Source: Protopterus annectens | Lineage: Eukaryota; Chordata; Ceratodontiformes; Protopteridae | Length of the DNA stretch: 64,000 bases | Assembly (NCBI RefSeq): GCF_019279795.1 | Contig: NC_056725.1 | Coordinates: 1,744,940,689-1,745,004,688, forward strand | Direction of reading: 5' to 3' | Shown: positions 34,023 to 46,383 of the stretch, in pieces | How the letters are laid out: every line of letters starts with the position of its first letter | Numbering within the stretch: position 1 is the first letter of the stretch | Position numbers and translations under genes: made by a program | Notes under the pieces: model-generated | What the model was told of the DNA's origin: nothing | The model's input: only the letters and a program-made list of their open reading frames with translations | The model's database searches: none

Positions 34023-36874
34023 CTACTAATGGTTTGGCCGTGCATGCTGTACGTGCGAGGCGTGGTGTTTTTCTTGTCTTGTTGGTTCTCGCTGTTGGTG
34101 TTTTAGTCTTTGCTATTGGTAGGAGAGGACTCCTCACTTGGTTTACTAAGTTTTTCTCACCAGTCGCTTTGCCATGGATATATCAACACTTCTTTTTCAA
34201 TATTTGGGACGTTTTGGTGGTACTGGTCGGTTGGCGTTTTTGGATGGATACATGGGGAGTTTATAGCAGCGTCTTGAAGGTACTGGTGATATAATTACAC
34301 TTCGTGGTATATTTGTTTCGGGCAGACTTTTCGGAAGACATATTTGGTAACTGGAATTCCCTTTTTGGAACTGATTTTGGCATTATTTTATTCGTGGACA
34401 ATAATATTTGTGGGTCGCTAAAGATTTTCAACAGCCACGTTCTTTTTGGGCCTATATGGACTGTCGTGGAACTATCAACAACATATATATATGGGAGCCA
34501 TCCATGGTTCGTTTTGGGGACCGGGACATTAATGATACATCATATACTGTATAGGATTTCCTTATCTGCATTTGTATATTAAATTCCTTTTTGGGTATAC
34601 AGATGAATATAAACAGTTATGAGGTGTTGTTAGGAATTTTCTTATAATTTTACAGATATACATATATGTCAGGTGCTTAGTAGGTTGGTTTTGACTAACT
34701 ACGGATCACCTCTTTATATTGATGTGCATTTTAGGGTCAATATAAATGGTTTAGACAGTTGTTTGGTACTATTGTGGACAATATTTTCGAAAGTTAGTCA
34801 AGGTTTTTTAATACCTATGTCAATATGGCCTTTTTTTATGGTCATTGAGATATTTAACTCTTGGAAGTCATTCTTGACTTCTGGACCGGGACATTTTGAG
34901 TGAATTGTGCACAATATTTAATGATTCTGAACGACATTTGCTTATATATTTTTTTTGACTCTTTGGGGTATACATCAGAATGTTAACAACATCTATAATG
35001 TGTTACAAGGAAGCTTCCTATAAATTCAATTGTTAAAGGTGTACCTAAGGGGGTTTATAGGTTCATGATTATCTATAAGGAATCCTACTTTTGGATCGAT
35101 ATGTGTCTAGGATTCAATACAGTATCAGTACAATATAATGTCATCATTTTTTCATTGAATTATTCATTAATCTATTCGATTGACTTATTACTTTTTATAT
35201 AACAAACAAACCCGGAGTTGGTTATATACCATTGATGCAGGTTTGAATAACATTTGCTGATGTTTATTGAAAAGTTGGCTTGAATAAGTCATTCTCTAAA
35301 CTGGGCCTTTACCACCATGGTCCATTAAAATATTATAATTGCCATAAGGCATTTGTATTTTGCCTATATGTCTTTCGGGAAATAGCTTTGTTATATCAAT
35401 GCACATCTAAATAGGATCTTTAGTTCTCCTTGTGTTGGTCCTGCTCTGATTTATTGTTTAAGGAATAGCCTAACTGATTCCCAAATATATTTAATTGCAT
35501 ACACAAGGGGTATATAGGATCAGTGGGCACAACAGTGATTCGCTGGTATAAGGATTATTGATATCCAAATGGTCCTTTGGTCATGTGATATTTAATTTGG
35601 CCTATACATATTAACTATAGGCTATATGAATACACATCTGGTGTTAGTCCAGTGATATGTTATAACTAATTAGGTTCTTTGGCCAGGTGGCGAATATACT
35701 AACAATACGGTGTGGAAATCTGAACATACAGTATAAGGACCTGTCTTGATATCTATATCTGGTCAGTAGGTGTCACTAACCTTTGTGATCTATAATAGCT
35801 GGGCCTTTTTCTTGTCCCTATACCTTAGTTTATGCTTTTACTATGCTTTTTCTACTCTTTGATTAATATTTTCATCTTGGCTACTTTATATAAGCTATTT
35901 TTGGTGTTAATTATATTCTTTGGACAATTTAGTATGCCTTTATTAATATTATGGACCTGGACAACATTCTTGAGGGGTTGTTTGCTGATCGGGAGGATAT
36001 CAAAGTATTTGGTCTGGATTCTATCCCAAGCAGCAACTCCAATGTTAGTAGTTTTAACATACAAGATGGATGTCAAACAGTGTTTTCAAATTTGGAAAAG
36101 GGCCTTAAAGGGCTACGGGCTAATATTTGGCATCTGAGGTTATTTTAGGCATATTTGCATAAAAATTTGGTTCCTAGAGGTCTTCGTATTAGACTTAGAC
36201 CGATGGTCAGCAGATCTGAGCAGAGGTTGACCGAGGAATGGAATCAAGCAGTACAAGATGGATCTATGGCCTTTGTCAGGATACTGGCTTCCTATTATGA
36301 GAGTGCCATTGATAATAATATTTGAGAAGTTAGGAATCTAAGTATTGAATGTAAAAAATTTGAATCTTCTACTAATTATGAAAGTATGGTAACTAAATTG
36401 TCCAAAGAATTAAGAACATATGATAAAGTAACCAAGGACAGAAAGGCTAAAAAATTCAACAGGGATGTTTTGGACTACAGTAGAGGACGACCTTTTGAAA
36501 TACAAAGATCAGTTAGATTCAAAGATGTTAGTTCAGGTATGAACAGGGGGGGGGGACAAGGAAAAGGCCCAGGTCCATTTTAAAACATAATGACAGGTCA
36601 TATACCAGTACTTCAGGTGATGAATCCTCTCTTACCGATAGTGAAGGTACACCATCTGTAGAATCACCTGCCAAGAAACAAACCAATGCTGCCATCCCTT
36701 TAGAAGGGGTAACAAACATAGAGGGGGGCGTAAACATACCAACAGGTATAGGCACAGATTCAATAGATGGCTTGATCCAAGTTCTGTTGAAATAGGGGAA
36801 ACAGAGTGTAACAGTGTTCTTAATCTTTCTCATACTGTGTTAACTGCGGATCAACAAAGACTTTAAATAAAGGT

Positions 36875-37804
36875 TTGGGATTTGTACCCAGTTTCTTTTG
36901 TGATCAATACCAAACTGCAGTAGATGTGTTGGATTTTTGTCGCTGCCTTAACTTAAAGATATTTTTTTCAGATCAAAATAGAGCTAATGTTGAAAGATCT
37001 ACTGAATTTAGATTTCAGAAATCAACATTCCAGCCACCTATGAATAAATATGTAGCCACATTTCAACAAGCTGTGCTAAGGGATCTCCATTTCCCACCTT
37101 TTGAATCCCAGATTCTGCAAGAAAATATCAATTCTGCTGAAAAGAAGGCTCTGATGGAATTAAAAGAAAATAGCAAGATTGTTATACTCCAAGCAGACAA
37201 GGGTGGAGCGGTGGTCATTTTGGATATGGATTACCATATTCAGGAAGGCCTTCGTCAGTTATCTGACACTAGATGTTACATGTCTATGGGCATAGATCCC
37301 ACACCTAAATTTAAAAAAGAAATTGATGCCTTTCTCAACAGAGCTGTTGAAGAGGGCATCATCTCCCGCAGTACAGCCCAATATTTAACAGTCACTGATC
37401 CATCCAAACAAATACTATACTTGCTTCCCAAAATACACAAATCTCTTACATCACCACCTGGTAGACCGATTGTTTCAGGTCAAGGCTCACTCACAGAACC
37501 ACTATCAGCATTTCTAACTCAGCAGCTAAAACCTCTATTGAAATATGTGAGAGCAAGGATCCAAAATACCACACAATTCTTACAAATTATACAGGATACA
37601 CAAATTGAATCACATTGGTTATTGTGCACACTGGATGTTAGATCCCTTTACACCAGTATACCACATTGGGCAGTCTTGCAAGCTTTACAATTTTCGTTAG
37701 AGAAAGCGGACTTATACCCACCAGGTTTTAATACACTAATCGTCTGTATGTCCGAACATGTACTGAATAAAAACATTCTTTATTTCCAAGGTGAATGTTA
37801 TTGA
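36875..37804 (+). pseudogene. Penelope RT, N-terminal part
   Basis: GFVPSFFCDQYQ, VILQADKGGAVVILDMDYH (the KADKGGxxV block typical of Penelope RTs), LYLLPKIHKS, GRPIVSGQGSLTEPLS and CTLDVRSLYTSIPH with the first catalytic Asp. It ends at LNKNILYFQGECY, just before the GTAMG block. A small fraction of the element frames is broken around here. Confidence 0.85.
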
Positions 37805-37822
37805 CAACTCCAGGGGACGGCT

Positions 37823-39049
37823 ATGGGAGCATCTTTTGCACCCATTTATGCAGACCTATTCATGGCCTACCTGGAGGAATGCCTTATTTATAATCCATCA
37901 CATAATATCTACATGGTGGAAATGGATATATGGCACAGGTACTTGGACGATTGCTGGATGGTGTGGCGTGCAGATTCAGGGTATCTACAGGAATTTATGG
38001 AATATGTTAACAGTAACATATGGGGAATCGAATTTACAGTTACATCCAACTTGAATCAGATTGACTTCCTTGATGTTACTGTCTATAGAAACATGGATAA
38101 CACTCTTGGTAAGAAGATTCACTGTAAATACCCACAATATAATACGTTACTTCATGCATCTAGTATGCATCCACGCCACACCATCCGAAATATTCCCAAA
38201 TCTCAATTTTTGAGGATCAAACGCATCAGCTCCTCTGTAAGTGATTATCAGGATGCTACTATTGATCTAACTAACATATTTTTAGAAAGGGGATATCGTC
38301 CATTTGATATTCTATCTGCCAGGAATTGGTCGGGTAAACAGCACAGAAGTCAATTACTGGAATACAGGGACCACTCACCCACTATGCATGATTCTACTTT
38401 GAGATTTGTTACCACATATGGTAGGAATCATCAGGTTATTAGGAATGTTCTAAATGATAATTGGAATATTCTATTGGCCAATTATTTTTTAAGAGAGAGG
38501 TTGGGTGACAAATGTCAATTTTCCTATAGAAGGGGTAGAACATTGGGTTATCTTTTTTCACATTATAAACATCAGGATAGTGGAGGAGCAAAATATAAAC
38601 AACTCACCATTATGGGGGATGAGCTTTTGGGTACCTTTCAGTGTGGGCATTGTATATCGTGCAATCAGGTAAACAAAACCAAACAATTCACTAGCGCTAA
38701 TACTAGTAAAGTTTATGATCTGAGAGTCTTTGGGAATTGTTCCAGCAGTTGGGTGATATACCTAGCGACATGTCAGTGCTCAGCCTTTTATGTGGGCAAA
38801 ACTTCACGTTCACTTCATATTAGAATAGGGGAACACAGGAGTGACATATGGAACAAAAAGCCAACTAATGCATTTTTTCAACATACACTTAAACATCCTT
38901 CAGCCAGGTTCATGTTCACTGTCATTGACAGGATTATAGGTGATAGAAGCCATCAACAGGGATGGCAAAATACACTAAGCTTTAAAGAGAAATATTGGAT
39001 TATTCATCTTGGAGCTTTGTTTTCCCCTGGTCTAAATGACCATTTATGA
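37823..39049 (+). pseudogene. Penelope RT C-terminal part and GIY-YIG endonuclease
   Basis: A 408-codon open stretch: MGASFAPIYADLFMA, WHRYLDDCWMVW (YLDD catalytic box), IDFLDVTV, then a linker. A C-terminal nuclease follows: FQCGHCISCNQV (CxxC zinc motif) and WVIYLATCQCSAFYVGKTSRSLHIRIGEHRSD, where IYL ... YVG forms the GIY-YIG core and R and H/E positions follow. The endonuclease cuts target DNA to prime reverse transcription. This part is open throughout. Confidence 0.9.
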
Positions 39050-39205
39050 TGAATATTATTTCATTCAGCTTTTTGTCCTATCGGTACAAGGCTATGAGAA
39101 GCTCCATTTAATTTTGATGTGACAATTTTGTTGTATTTATATTTGAATTATCACACTATATTTTTTTGTGACTACTAATGTTTTTTTTCATTTTTAAATA
39201 TTGTA

Positions 39206-39733
39206 CATATATATATGTACATATATGTTTATATGGAGTGATTAGGTTGTTAAATTTAAAATATATATAATTTTGTCTATACTTTGTGGACAGGGATTGG
39301 ACATAGTTGATTCATGTTTGTATGGCTTTGTTATACCATCTTGTGTTTATTTTCATCATTTGTTTATAATTATCTTAAGACGTACACTCATTGTATCTAC
39401 ATTCATATTTGTTAATATTATTGCATTTGTATTTACAATGATTTATTACCTTTGTTATATATATGATTTTATAGGCTTTTGAAAGCAGTTCTTTGGGTTC
39501 ATGAATATGCATTAAATGGATAGGGGTTGGATTATACCATTGGTAAAGCGCATGACTGATGCAGGATATAAATATGTATGATGCTCAAGTCTGGGCATGT
39601 TTTTTTACTCACTGAAGAAGGCATATTGCCGAAACCGGTCTGAGGGTTGGATTTATGTTTGGGACATTTTTATGTTCCAGTTTCTCTGCAAAATAAAGCA
39701 TTGGACTATTTATGCTGGCCGTTTGTGTTTTTT
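39206..39733 (+). repeat. Penelope right pLTR
   Basis: Direct repeat of 33505-34022 with scattered substitutions and two small indels. Includes the hammerhead-like motif (39608-39644) and an aataaag about 50 bp before the end. Confidence 0.88.
39608..39644 (+). ncRNA. Hammerhead-ribozyme-like motif, right copy
   Basis: Stem I 5' strand CTCA (39608-39611), core CTGAAGA (39612-39618), an extra A, stem II GGCA/TGCC with loop TAT (39620-39630), GAAA (39631-39634), a minimal stem III AC-CG-GT, cleavage-site C (39640), and stem I 3' strand TGAG (39641-39644) pairing with CTCA. Minimal type I hammerheads are known from pLTRs of Penelope elements. The extra A after the first core block is not canonical, so activity is uncertain. 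Confidence 0.5.
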
Positions 39734-39736
39734 GTA

Positions 39737-40515
39737 ACACAGAAAATGACTGGTATCAATGCCATGGTTTAAAACCTAATGCCAAGAAATGCATAATAGT
39801 ATCGTTTTAGAAGTTGGTCAACCCTGGAAAATACATCATCAATAAATCCCCCCAAGAATTGACCTGGTAGTCAGGAATTTGAGTACACATGTAGATAGTG
39901 AGCTAGCCTTTGACAAACATGTCTCCAAGGTAGTAAGGAAATCATTTTATGTCGCTCAGCTTATAACTAAGGGCATGGCATCTTGATCCAGGGAGATCAT
40001 CATGCCACTGTATTTGGTCCTAATTGGACCCATTATTGAGTGTAATGCCTCTTTTAGCACGTATCTGGCTAGACACATGCAGCAACTGGAATGAATGCAA
40101 GGGTTCTCTACAAAAAGTATACAGGGTATAAGCACAGTGTCCTATGCAGATCATCTCAAAGCCCTTTCTATATACGTAAATGTTGCTTGTAACATAAATA
40201 AGGAATGTTGGAGAGACAGATACATATCCAGGTGAATTCTATTTCTCTGGAATAGGCTCCCCATCCATTTGAAGCAACAGCATCCCTCTCTAACCTTATT
40301 CAAGCATAACACAGACCCGTGGATCAGAAATTGGAAATTCACCCCTGGTCTGGTGCCATGTCTCTGCTGGACAGACACAGTCAGTAAATTATGTCCCAAC
40401 TAACATACACCCCTTATGCAAACATCTAAGATTCAAAAACTCATGAGACTCTTTTGGGCTGCATGGCTAGGCTTATAAAGGCCTTTGTGTCCATTAGCCT
40501 AGTAAACACTTATTG
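39737..40515 (+). mobile_element. CR1-like LINE, 3' part (continuation)
   Basis: Resumes after the RT palm at NTENDWYQCHGLKPNAKKC and runs through the C-terminal region (SLSLQHS-like end) to the 3' end, gtccattagcctagtaaaca, as in the copies at 3132 and 46384. The frame is broken by several stops. It belongs with 31840-33504. Confidence 0.8.
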
Positions 40516-40544
40516 ACTTATATATACTCTACATGTGTATATAT

Positions 40545-40598
<54 letters not shown>

Positions 40599-40613
40599 AT
40601 ATATCTATATATC

Positions 40614-40658
<45 letters not shown>

Positions 40659-40702
40659 TTGTAGATATTGCCTTTGACCTTAAAGACTTCTGATACTATA
40701 TA

Positions 40703-40746
<44 letters not shown>
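40512..40746. repeat. (TA)n/(TG)n microsatellites with duplicated flank
   Basis: Two TA-rich tracts (40512-40645 and 40700-40746). The word attgcctttgaccttaaa follows each tract (about 40666 and 40756), so a unit of tract plus flank has been duplicated. Confidence 0.85.
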
Positions 40747-40749
<3 letters not shown>

Positions 40750-40984
40750 ATACATTGCCTTTGACCTTAAACAGTGACATTACTCTTCTGAATGCATGCT
40801 GTTGTACTGGAACATATCATGCTTTCCTTACCTGCAATGGTAACCCTGAGTTATGGTAGGTGAAGTTCAACTGTGTGGTACACAATGTCCCCTAAAGATA
40901 GGGCTGGTGGTGGTGGTGCCTGTGCTTGTGAGGTTCTGCTGCCATGTGAGCTTCATGCTGACTTGATGTAATAATGTGACCTAT

Positions 40985-41620
40985 TTATTTATTTAAGTTT
41001 GATGACCGGAGAAGTTCACTGGGCCAAGAAGAGCCCGTTTTCAGTGGAGGCTCGGGAAGAAAAGCTCCACAATAATTACAAGTTGCATTTCACATGTTAC
41101 AAAAGGACATACTTCATACAGTTGATTAAACATTTACAGATAAGCTCCATGATATTTGCAATTGGCTTGTCACAATGTTACGAAAATGAAAAGAAATAAT
41201 TCAATACAGAAATTTTAACATTTACATAAAGTGAATATTTTTGTTATAAAGTCAATTGTAGGTTTAACATTTCAAAATATATGGCTACTAGCGATTAGTA
41301 TGTTAGGAAAATATGCATGGAGAGGGTAATAGTATAAATGAGATTGGAGAGTATAGTACAATAGATATTAGAAAGAAAATTCGTTTTTGGTAGGGGAGGG
41401 ATTGTTTTGGGTGGGATGACGTAATAGTAGAGGTAGTCTGATGAGTCAGTACAAGGTGGAATGGGGGGAGGGTTAAGTTGGAGAGTGGTAAGGCCATTGC
41501 CATTTGGAAGAAAGATGAGAGAGTAGCTGAGATTTAAAATTTGTATGGTTAGGTAGGTTGCTTAGGTGCGTGGGGAGAAAGTTCCACTGTTTAGCTAAGG
41601 AGATGCAGATGACCCCACAG
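40985..41620 (-). mobile_element. L2-like LINE, 3' end
   Basis: Minus strand: a C-terminal piece like WNFLPTHLSNLPNHTNFKS (about 41520-41600, compare WNKLPPEISSLTSLPLFK in the 57-kb copy), then a 3' UTR and the tail gtggagcttttcttcccgag ending in aaataaataaa. The 5' side is truncated. Confidence 0.75.
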
Positions 41621-42399
41621 CCACTGTTCTCACAGTACTATGTGACCAAGACCTTGACTGATAGGTTCTGCTACATGTAGACAAACTCTGATAAGGCCTG
41701 CTTGAATTCTGTTGTGTTATGTCCCCCCTACAGTTTCCTTTACTTTCCAGAGAAGCACTTGTAGTACAGCATGATATTCCCTCATGTGTCTGTACAGTAC
41801 CCGATCCACGCCCCAATCCACCACTGACTCCTAATTGAGTGTAGTAGGTCCTAAGTAGTGTATGCATTGAGGAGGAGATGATTGCTTTGTGATCCACCAT
41901 ACTGCACATGAGTGAGAGCATGGCAGTAGCTTTATTTTCTACCATTTTTATATAGTGCTAAAGAGCCTTATGTACACCCTGCAGTACTCTGACCATTTTA
42001 TCTGACTCTCTGTGGCAATGGACTGAGCCTGAAAAATGTCAAAGTGTATTTGCTGCTGGCCAGCAAAAGCTTTTCATGTTTTCTGGTTGTAGCTATGATA
42101 TATGCCTTCACCTTGCACCCCTTAGCACAGGTTTTACTGTGGACACTGCTACCTCTGACCATGCCACCCCCAGAAGGTTGGGACACTGCTATTGAGGTGT
42201 ATGGATTCTCTCCCTGTACAAACTGCATTATAATGTCCCATCTACTTGACTTTGTGATCCAGTGTCACGTTATGTAGTGTTATCTAACTGCTCTGGGGTG
42301 TGTGTCCCTTCCTTAGGCTGTCTCAGAAATATAATGAAGTTATCATCACCAACAGCCATTCTGCAGCTGACATCTTTCAGCTGAGCTGGTAAAGGTGAA
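41621..42399. other. Unassigned; short open frames only
   Basis: Minus-strand open pieces at 41595-41945 and 41998-42228 have no family resemblance that I recognise. No repeat identified. Confidence 0.4.
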
Positions 42400-42660
42400 C
42401 TATTAACACTGGAATAACAGACTTTATTAATGAACTTAAGCTTCTTTGCGAGCTTTTCGTCAGTTTAAAATTCACCAACTTCCTCAGAAACACTGAAAGC
42501 ATAAAAACGGAAACAACATCACTTAAAACACCACTCATTTAAATACCCTTTCATAATGATTAAAGCAATAAAACAAGTTAACGACGTATAAAAACGCTAG
42601 AAATATTTAGAAAAAACATTGGAATACCACTATATAAAAGTATGAAAAAACATGGAACAT
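42400..42660 (-). mobile_element. Possible Penelope pLTR remnant
   Basis: Minus strand: ctgaggaagttggtg ... actgacgaaaagctcg, then aataaag, a layout like the ctgaagaagg ... ccgaaac region of the Penelope pLTRs. A five-pair stem GTTGG/CTGAC (with wobbles) fits between the two core blocks. The rest of the hammerhead is not convincing. Confidence 0.3.
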
Positions 42661-42721
42661 GATTCCATCGTACTGAATACAGTATATCTTACTTCTGCTT
42701 GAAATAAAAATATATAATTAA

Positions 42722-42989
42722 AAATCATTATAATTTATAATTATAATAATTATAATTTATAATGATTTATAATGATTTTTATGTTGTGTGTGCACACCTT
42801 TAAACTAATACTATGTTGTGTGTGCACACCCTTAAACTAATGCTTTGTTGAAGCATGTTTAAATTGTACAGTTTACAGGTCACATTAAAGGTGGGAAAAG
42901 TTTTGAAATGATTTATTGTGGTCTCATTTTTTTTTATCACAAAAATCTGGCATTTTAACAGGGGTGTGTACACTTTTTATATCCACTGT
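42722..42989 (-). mobile_element. Tc1/mariner-type element remnant
   Basis: Its right end (minus strand: cagtggatataaaaagtgta, then cacacccctgttaaaatgcc) is the terminal repeat of a widespread fish Tc1/mariner element, with TA at the boundary. Inside, gtgtgcacacccttaaacta and atgctttgttgaagc also fit that family, as does gtcacattaaaggtgggaaa. A ~32-bp segment (gttgtgtgtgcacacc) is present twice. The left end is lost or replaced by AT palindromes. No transposase. Confidence 0.7.
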
Positions 42990-45225
42990 ATGTGCAATTG
43001 CTTTATGTCTTACCTTTGCTCTGGCATGTCCTACCATATCGCTGACCCTTTTCTTGCACTGTGTCAACGTGCATTTCCTACCACCACAGCATTTATGTCC
43101 ATAACTACCTGGTTCCACACCTTTGCTCTCTCAGCTTGCTCTGGTCCCCCTTTTCTGAAATTGCCTTTTCTCTGTCTTGACCTCTTCTGCTGTAGCATGT
43201 ATTAACTTGGAACAACATATATGAGTAACACCAGTAAAACAAAAATTATACAAAAGTAAACACTGTCATCACTCCTGCAACGAAGGACATGGCATGAAAG
43301 CTTGCCTGAATCCCATATACACGCATTCCTTAAACTATGAGTGGAGTACCATGAGGAAATAAATCTTAATATCACTGACAGTCTGAGTGCATGATACCTA
43401 ATAATTTGAATATATCAATACAGTGAAGCACAAATCAAGTGAGCAGTGACTCCCTCAGCTGTTGTACTGCTTACGTGTACATCATGATCCAGAAGTGAGA
43501 ATAAAAATTCCAAGCATTTATGATGTCCACTGTCAACCTGTGTTATGCCACTAAATCTATACACAATTAAATGTCCAGTGACGACTCAGTACAGAGCCCC
43601 GGTGTTAAGTATCACTGTTATACTTCCTCAGCTTTAAGAAATGACACTTGAAATTACCAGCTCCTGCCATTATCAGTACCGTCTTTACTAACAGCATAAA
43701 CAACTGCATATGTAATTTAGTTCAGTTTGGAAAAAGTACGTTTCCATGAATGTAGTTTTGCATTAAGTTGAATTTCCATAACTTGATAGAATTTTATAAC
43801 TGTAAAATTGTTACTTTAAAAAGTTTGCACTTTACCCAAAGCAACTGGTGCCAAAGTCAAACGACTGCAGACAAATATGGTGGGTTAACATTTATTGAGG
43901 TAAATTCAGGTTGATTTACACTTTTCATATGGAAATGTCAGCCGCGTTGTTCTCTATAAACCATAGCATTATGTGCGAGTGTGTGTGCTGGCGAGTGTGT
44001 ATGTATGTGTCTGTATGTGTGGGTGTGTGAGTGTGTGTATGTGTATTTCATTATATGAGCGTAGATAGTTTGGGGGTAATTGTGAACAAGCTCGACTGAG
44101 CAGCACTGGCCACAGGAATGTGCACAAGCTCTTAGCGTTTTCCAATTAAACTGAATTATTCCGTAGCATTTAAAAAGAAAAACGGAGAAAGTCAGCAGTT
44201 TAATGGGAGTGTGATGAAGCCTAATCCACAGCCATCCTGCAGAGTGTGACACACCTTAGCACTTCCTAACCCCAAAGTAGTTTAGTTAAAGCAATGAATC
44301 ACCATCTGGATATTTTATTCATAAGTTTCAGTTTTAAAACAGTAATTAAGAAAGGATTACCTCAATTACTACGTCACATGTCATACTTCCATTCCATTTT
44401 AATGCATGATGGTAACGGAAATTATAGATTTCAGGTGAAAATATTATTTTGCATAATCAAGTACATGGCTATGCTTTTGACAAAGTAATGTTGTAATGAA
44501 TGCCTTTGTTAGTCAAACCAAGGTCATCTACATATATTTATTAAAAAATATATATGTATGTATAGACATGCCACTCTAACAATGTAATTGGTAAAGTTAA
44601 CTTGAGAAAAATATCACTTCCATGGGTAAAACTCCTACATGTCCACATAGGTTGGCTATAGTGATGTCACACTTCAGAGTGTGTGCATCCCAACCTCTGA
44701 ACCACGTCTCTGTGGTTACATTCCTGTGCCCAGCTCCTCTTCATCTCCCTCCTTACCTAATCCTCTCTCTTGCACCCTCTAACCTATATCTAAACCCCAC
44801 TAAAAATGTAGTATTCCTCCTGTCCCACCTCCTCCGTCAGAACTGTCTTGATGTGTCACCTTTTCTGTGTCCCTTGTGCTCTGTCTCACCATTGTCCATC
44901 AGTCCTATCTTCCCATTTCACACATTTTAATGAAACAATCAGGGGAGTCCACATAAGGACACCCCTAGAGGTATTATATAAAACCCCTGTATTATTTTGC
45001 CTTAAATGCATGCCATTAGTTCAAGTGTGTTTGCACACAGCTGTTCTCAGCCACAACTTTTGAATACATCCTAGATAAGCCAAAGCTATCCAGTTTAATG
45101 TACTAGTTCTCAAATATGTGCATCATAATTTCAAATATTTTAAGAACTTTCGTAAAGCAGGCATTCCCTCCAACAGGCCTTCACAGTGCCTTAGTCATCA
45201 AATATAACCTGAGCTCAGTATATTT
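42990..45225. other. Unassigned sequence
   Basis: No gene or element recognised. A TG-rich patch lies at about 43975-44050. Confidence 0.45.
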
Positions 45226-45226
45226 G

Positions 45227-45228
<2 letters not shown>

Positions 45229-45292
<64 letters not shown>
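45229..45292. repeat. (TA)n microsatellite
   Basis: About 30 TA repeats. Confidence 0.95.
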
Positions 45293-45295
<3 letters not shown>

Positions 45296-45599
45296 AGAGC
45301 CACACTGCTTGCAGATACCTGCTGTGCAACTAAGAAGCTTGGGACTGTGGAAACCAGCCATCATATTCATTTTGTGCAAACAGATGTGCTAGAACTTGAC
45401 TTTTTTTTTAGAAGCCAGGCTAATTAAATAAGTTTATTACTTAAGACTGATGCTGTATTTTTCCCAGTAGTGAAATAATATAGCATACAGAAACATGCAC
45501 TGACTTAAGTAGAAGATGGCCATATTATGGATGCTGGTGCATAATTAAAAAATTCTGGCTGCATCCCAAGTTTCCCCTCTATCAGAATACTGTAAATAT

Positions 45600-45875
45600 T
45601 GAAGCAGTGTTAGTAGCTCAACAGGTTGCACACTCACCTTTGACCCTGGGAAGGTGAGAAGGCTGTGTATTCTACCCCTATACAAGCCAGATGTTTAGAA
45701 TCCTGTTCAGTCCTGACACTGCAGTACCTGAATATGGAGAACAAGAGATGAACTCCAGAGAAGCAGGTTTTGGTTGAGATGCTAAATTGTGGTCTCATCT
45801 GTTTGAGTTGGTGGTACTTTAGCTAGATGTTGAAAAAATCATATGACACTTACTGAAAAGAGTAAGATATTTTAT
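45600..45875 (+). mobile_element. tRNA-derived SINE, third type
   Basis: Head agtagctcaacaggttgcac with a B-box-like ggctgtgtattctacccc, then a body with gagatgctaaattgtggtct and aaaaaatcatatgacactta, ctgaaaagagtaag. This matches the vertebrate SINE body that reads gatgagacattaaaccgagg ... cttctcgaaaagagtagg in fish. Diverged; ends approximate. Confidence 0.6.
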
Positions 45876-45969
45876 TAATGATCAAATAATGCCAACAAGA
45901 GAAATGTAAAATGAAAGCAAATCCAAAAGAAGAACCAAATAACCTAAGTCACAGGAGATAATAAAAAAA

Positions 45970-46383
45970 GAAGTTATGTACTTAACATATCGCTCCACCT
46001 GTGTTGTCCATTTTCATTCTTCCTCAACTGTTGGGTTCAGATCTGATCCTCAGATCCAACTCAGCCATTAGTAAAGTTCGTGCCAACCAAAAAGCTATTG
46101 AACTTCTCCCTTACCCATAATGCACCAACCCCTAACATACCTCTGATCATGTTTGCTGATTTTACCAGAAAAAATATCTATTAATATGCATCTATAAAGA
46201 GATATTTAAAACATGTATGTGTCCTATAGAGAAAACCATATCAGGAGCTCAATCAAAAGGACAATGGTGTCCTTATCAAATCTCATTCCTCCGAAAGTTA
46301 GTAAAAATAAAGGATGGGGGTTGGTGGCAGGAATTGAGGAAGAATGAAATTGGACAGCACAGATGGAATGTTATGGTATGTAC
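45970..46383 (-). mobile_element. DIRS terminal fragment with complementary repeats (fossil)
   Basis: 45978-46033 (gtacttaac ... cattcttcctcaactgttg) returns as its reverse complement at about 46328-46383 (gaattgaggaagaatg ... ttatggtatgtac), with ~290 bp between. The arrangement mirrors 1350-1718, with a different sequence. It abuts the 3' end of the CR1-like LINE at 46384. Confidence 0.6.

Larger units (their letters stand above)
33505..39733 (+). mobile_element. Penelope-like element (EN+ type), nearly whole
   Basis: Flanked by ~520-bp direct repeats (33505-34022 and 39206-39733), the pLTR arrangement of Penelope-like elements. Inside: an N-terminal region (about 35950-36580), an RT with LDVRSLYTSIP, GTAMGASFAP and YLDD motifs, and a C-terminal GIY-YIG endonuclease with a CxxC zinc motif. 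About two breaks affect the RT-endonuclease frame, and more the N-terminal region. I count about a dozen differences between the two repeats (roughly 2 percent), so it is fairly young. It sits where the RT core of a CR1-like LINE should be. Confidence 0.9.

Noticed and set aside
34001-34903. Open frames 3' of the left Penelope pLTR rich in Leu, Val and Phe
   Set aside because: Look like membrane proteins but result from T-rich sequence; no motif of known Penelope proteins.
41595-42228. A small host gene on the minus strand (116 and 76 codons)
   Set aside because: Different frames, no recognisable domain, no splice signals that I could support.
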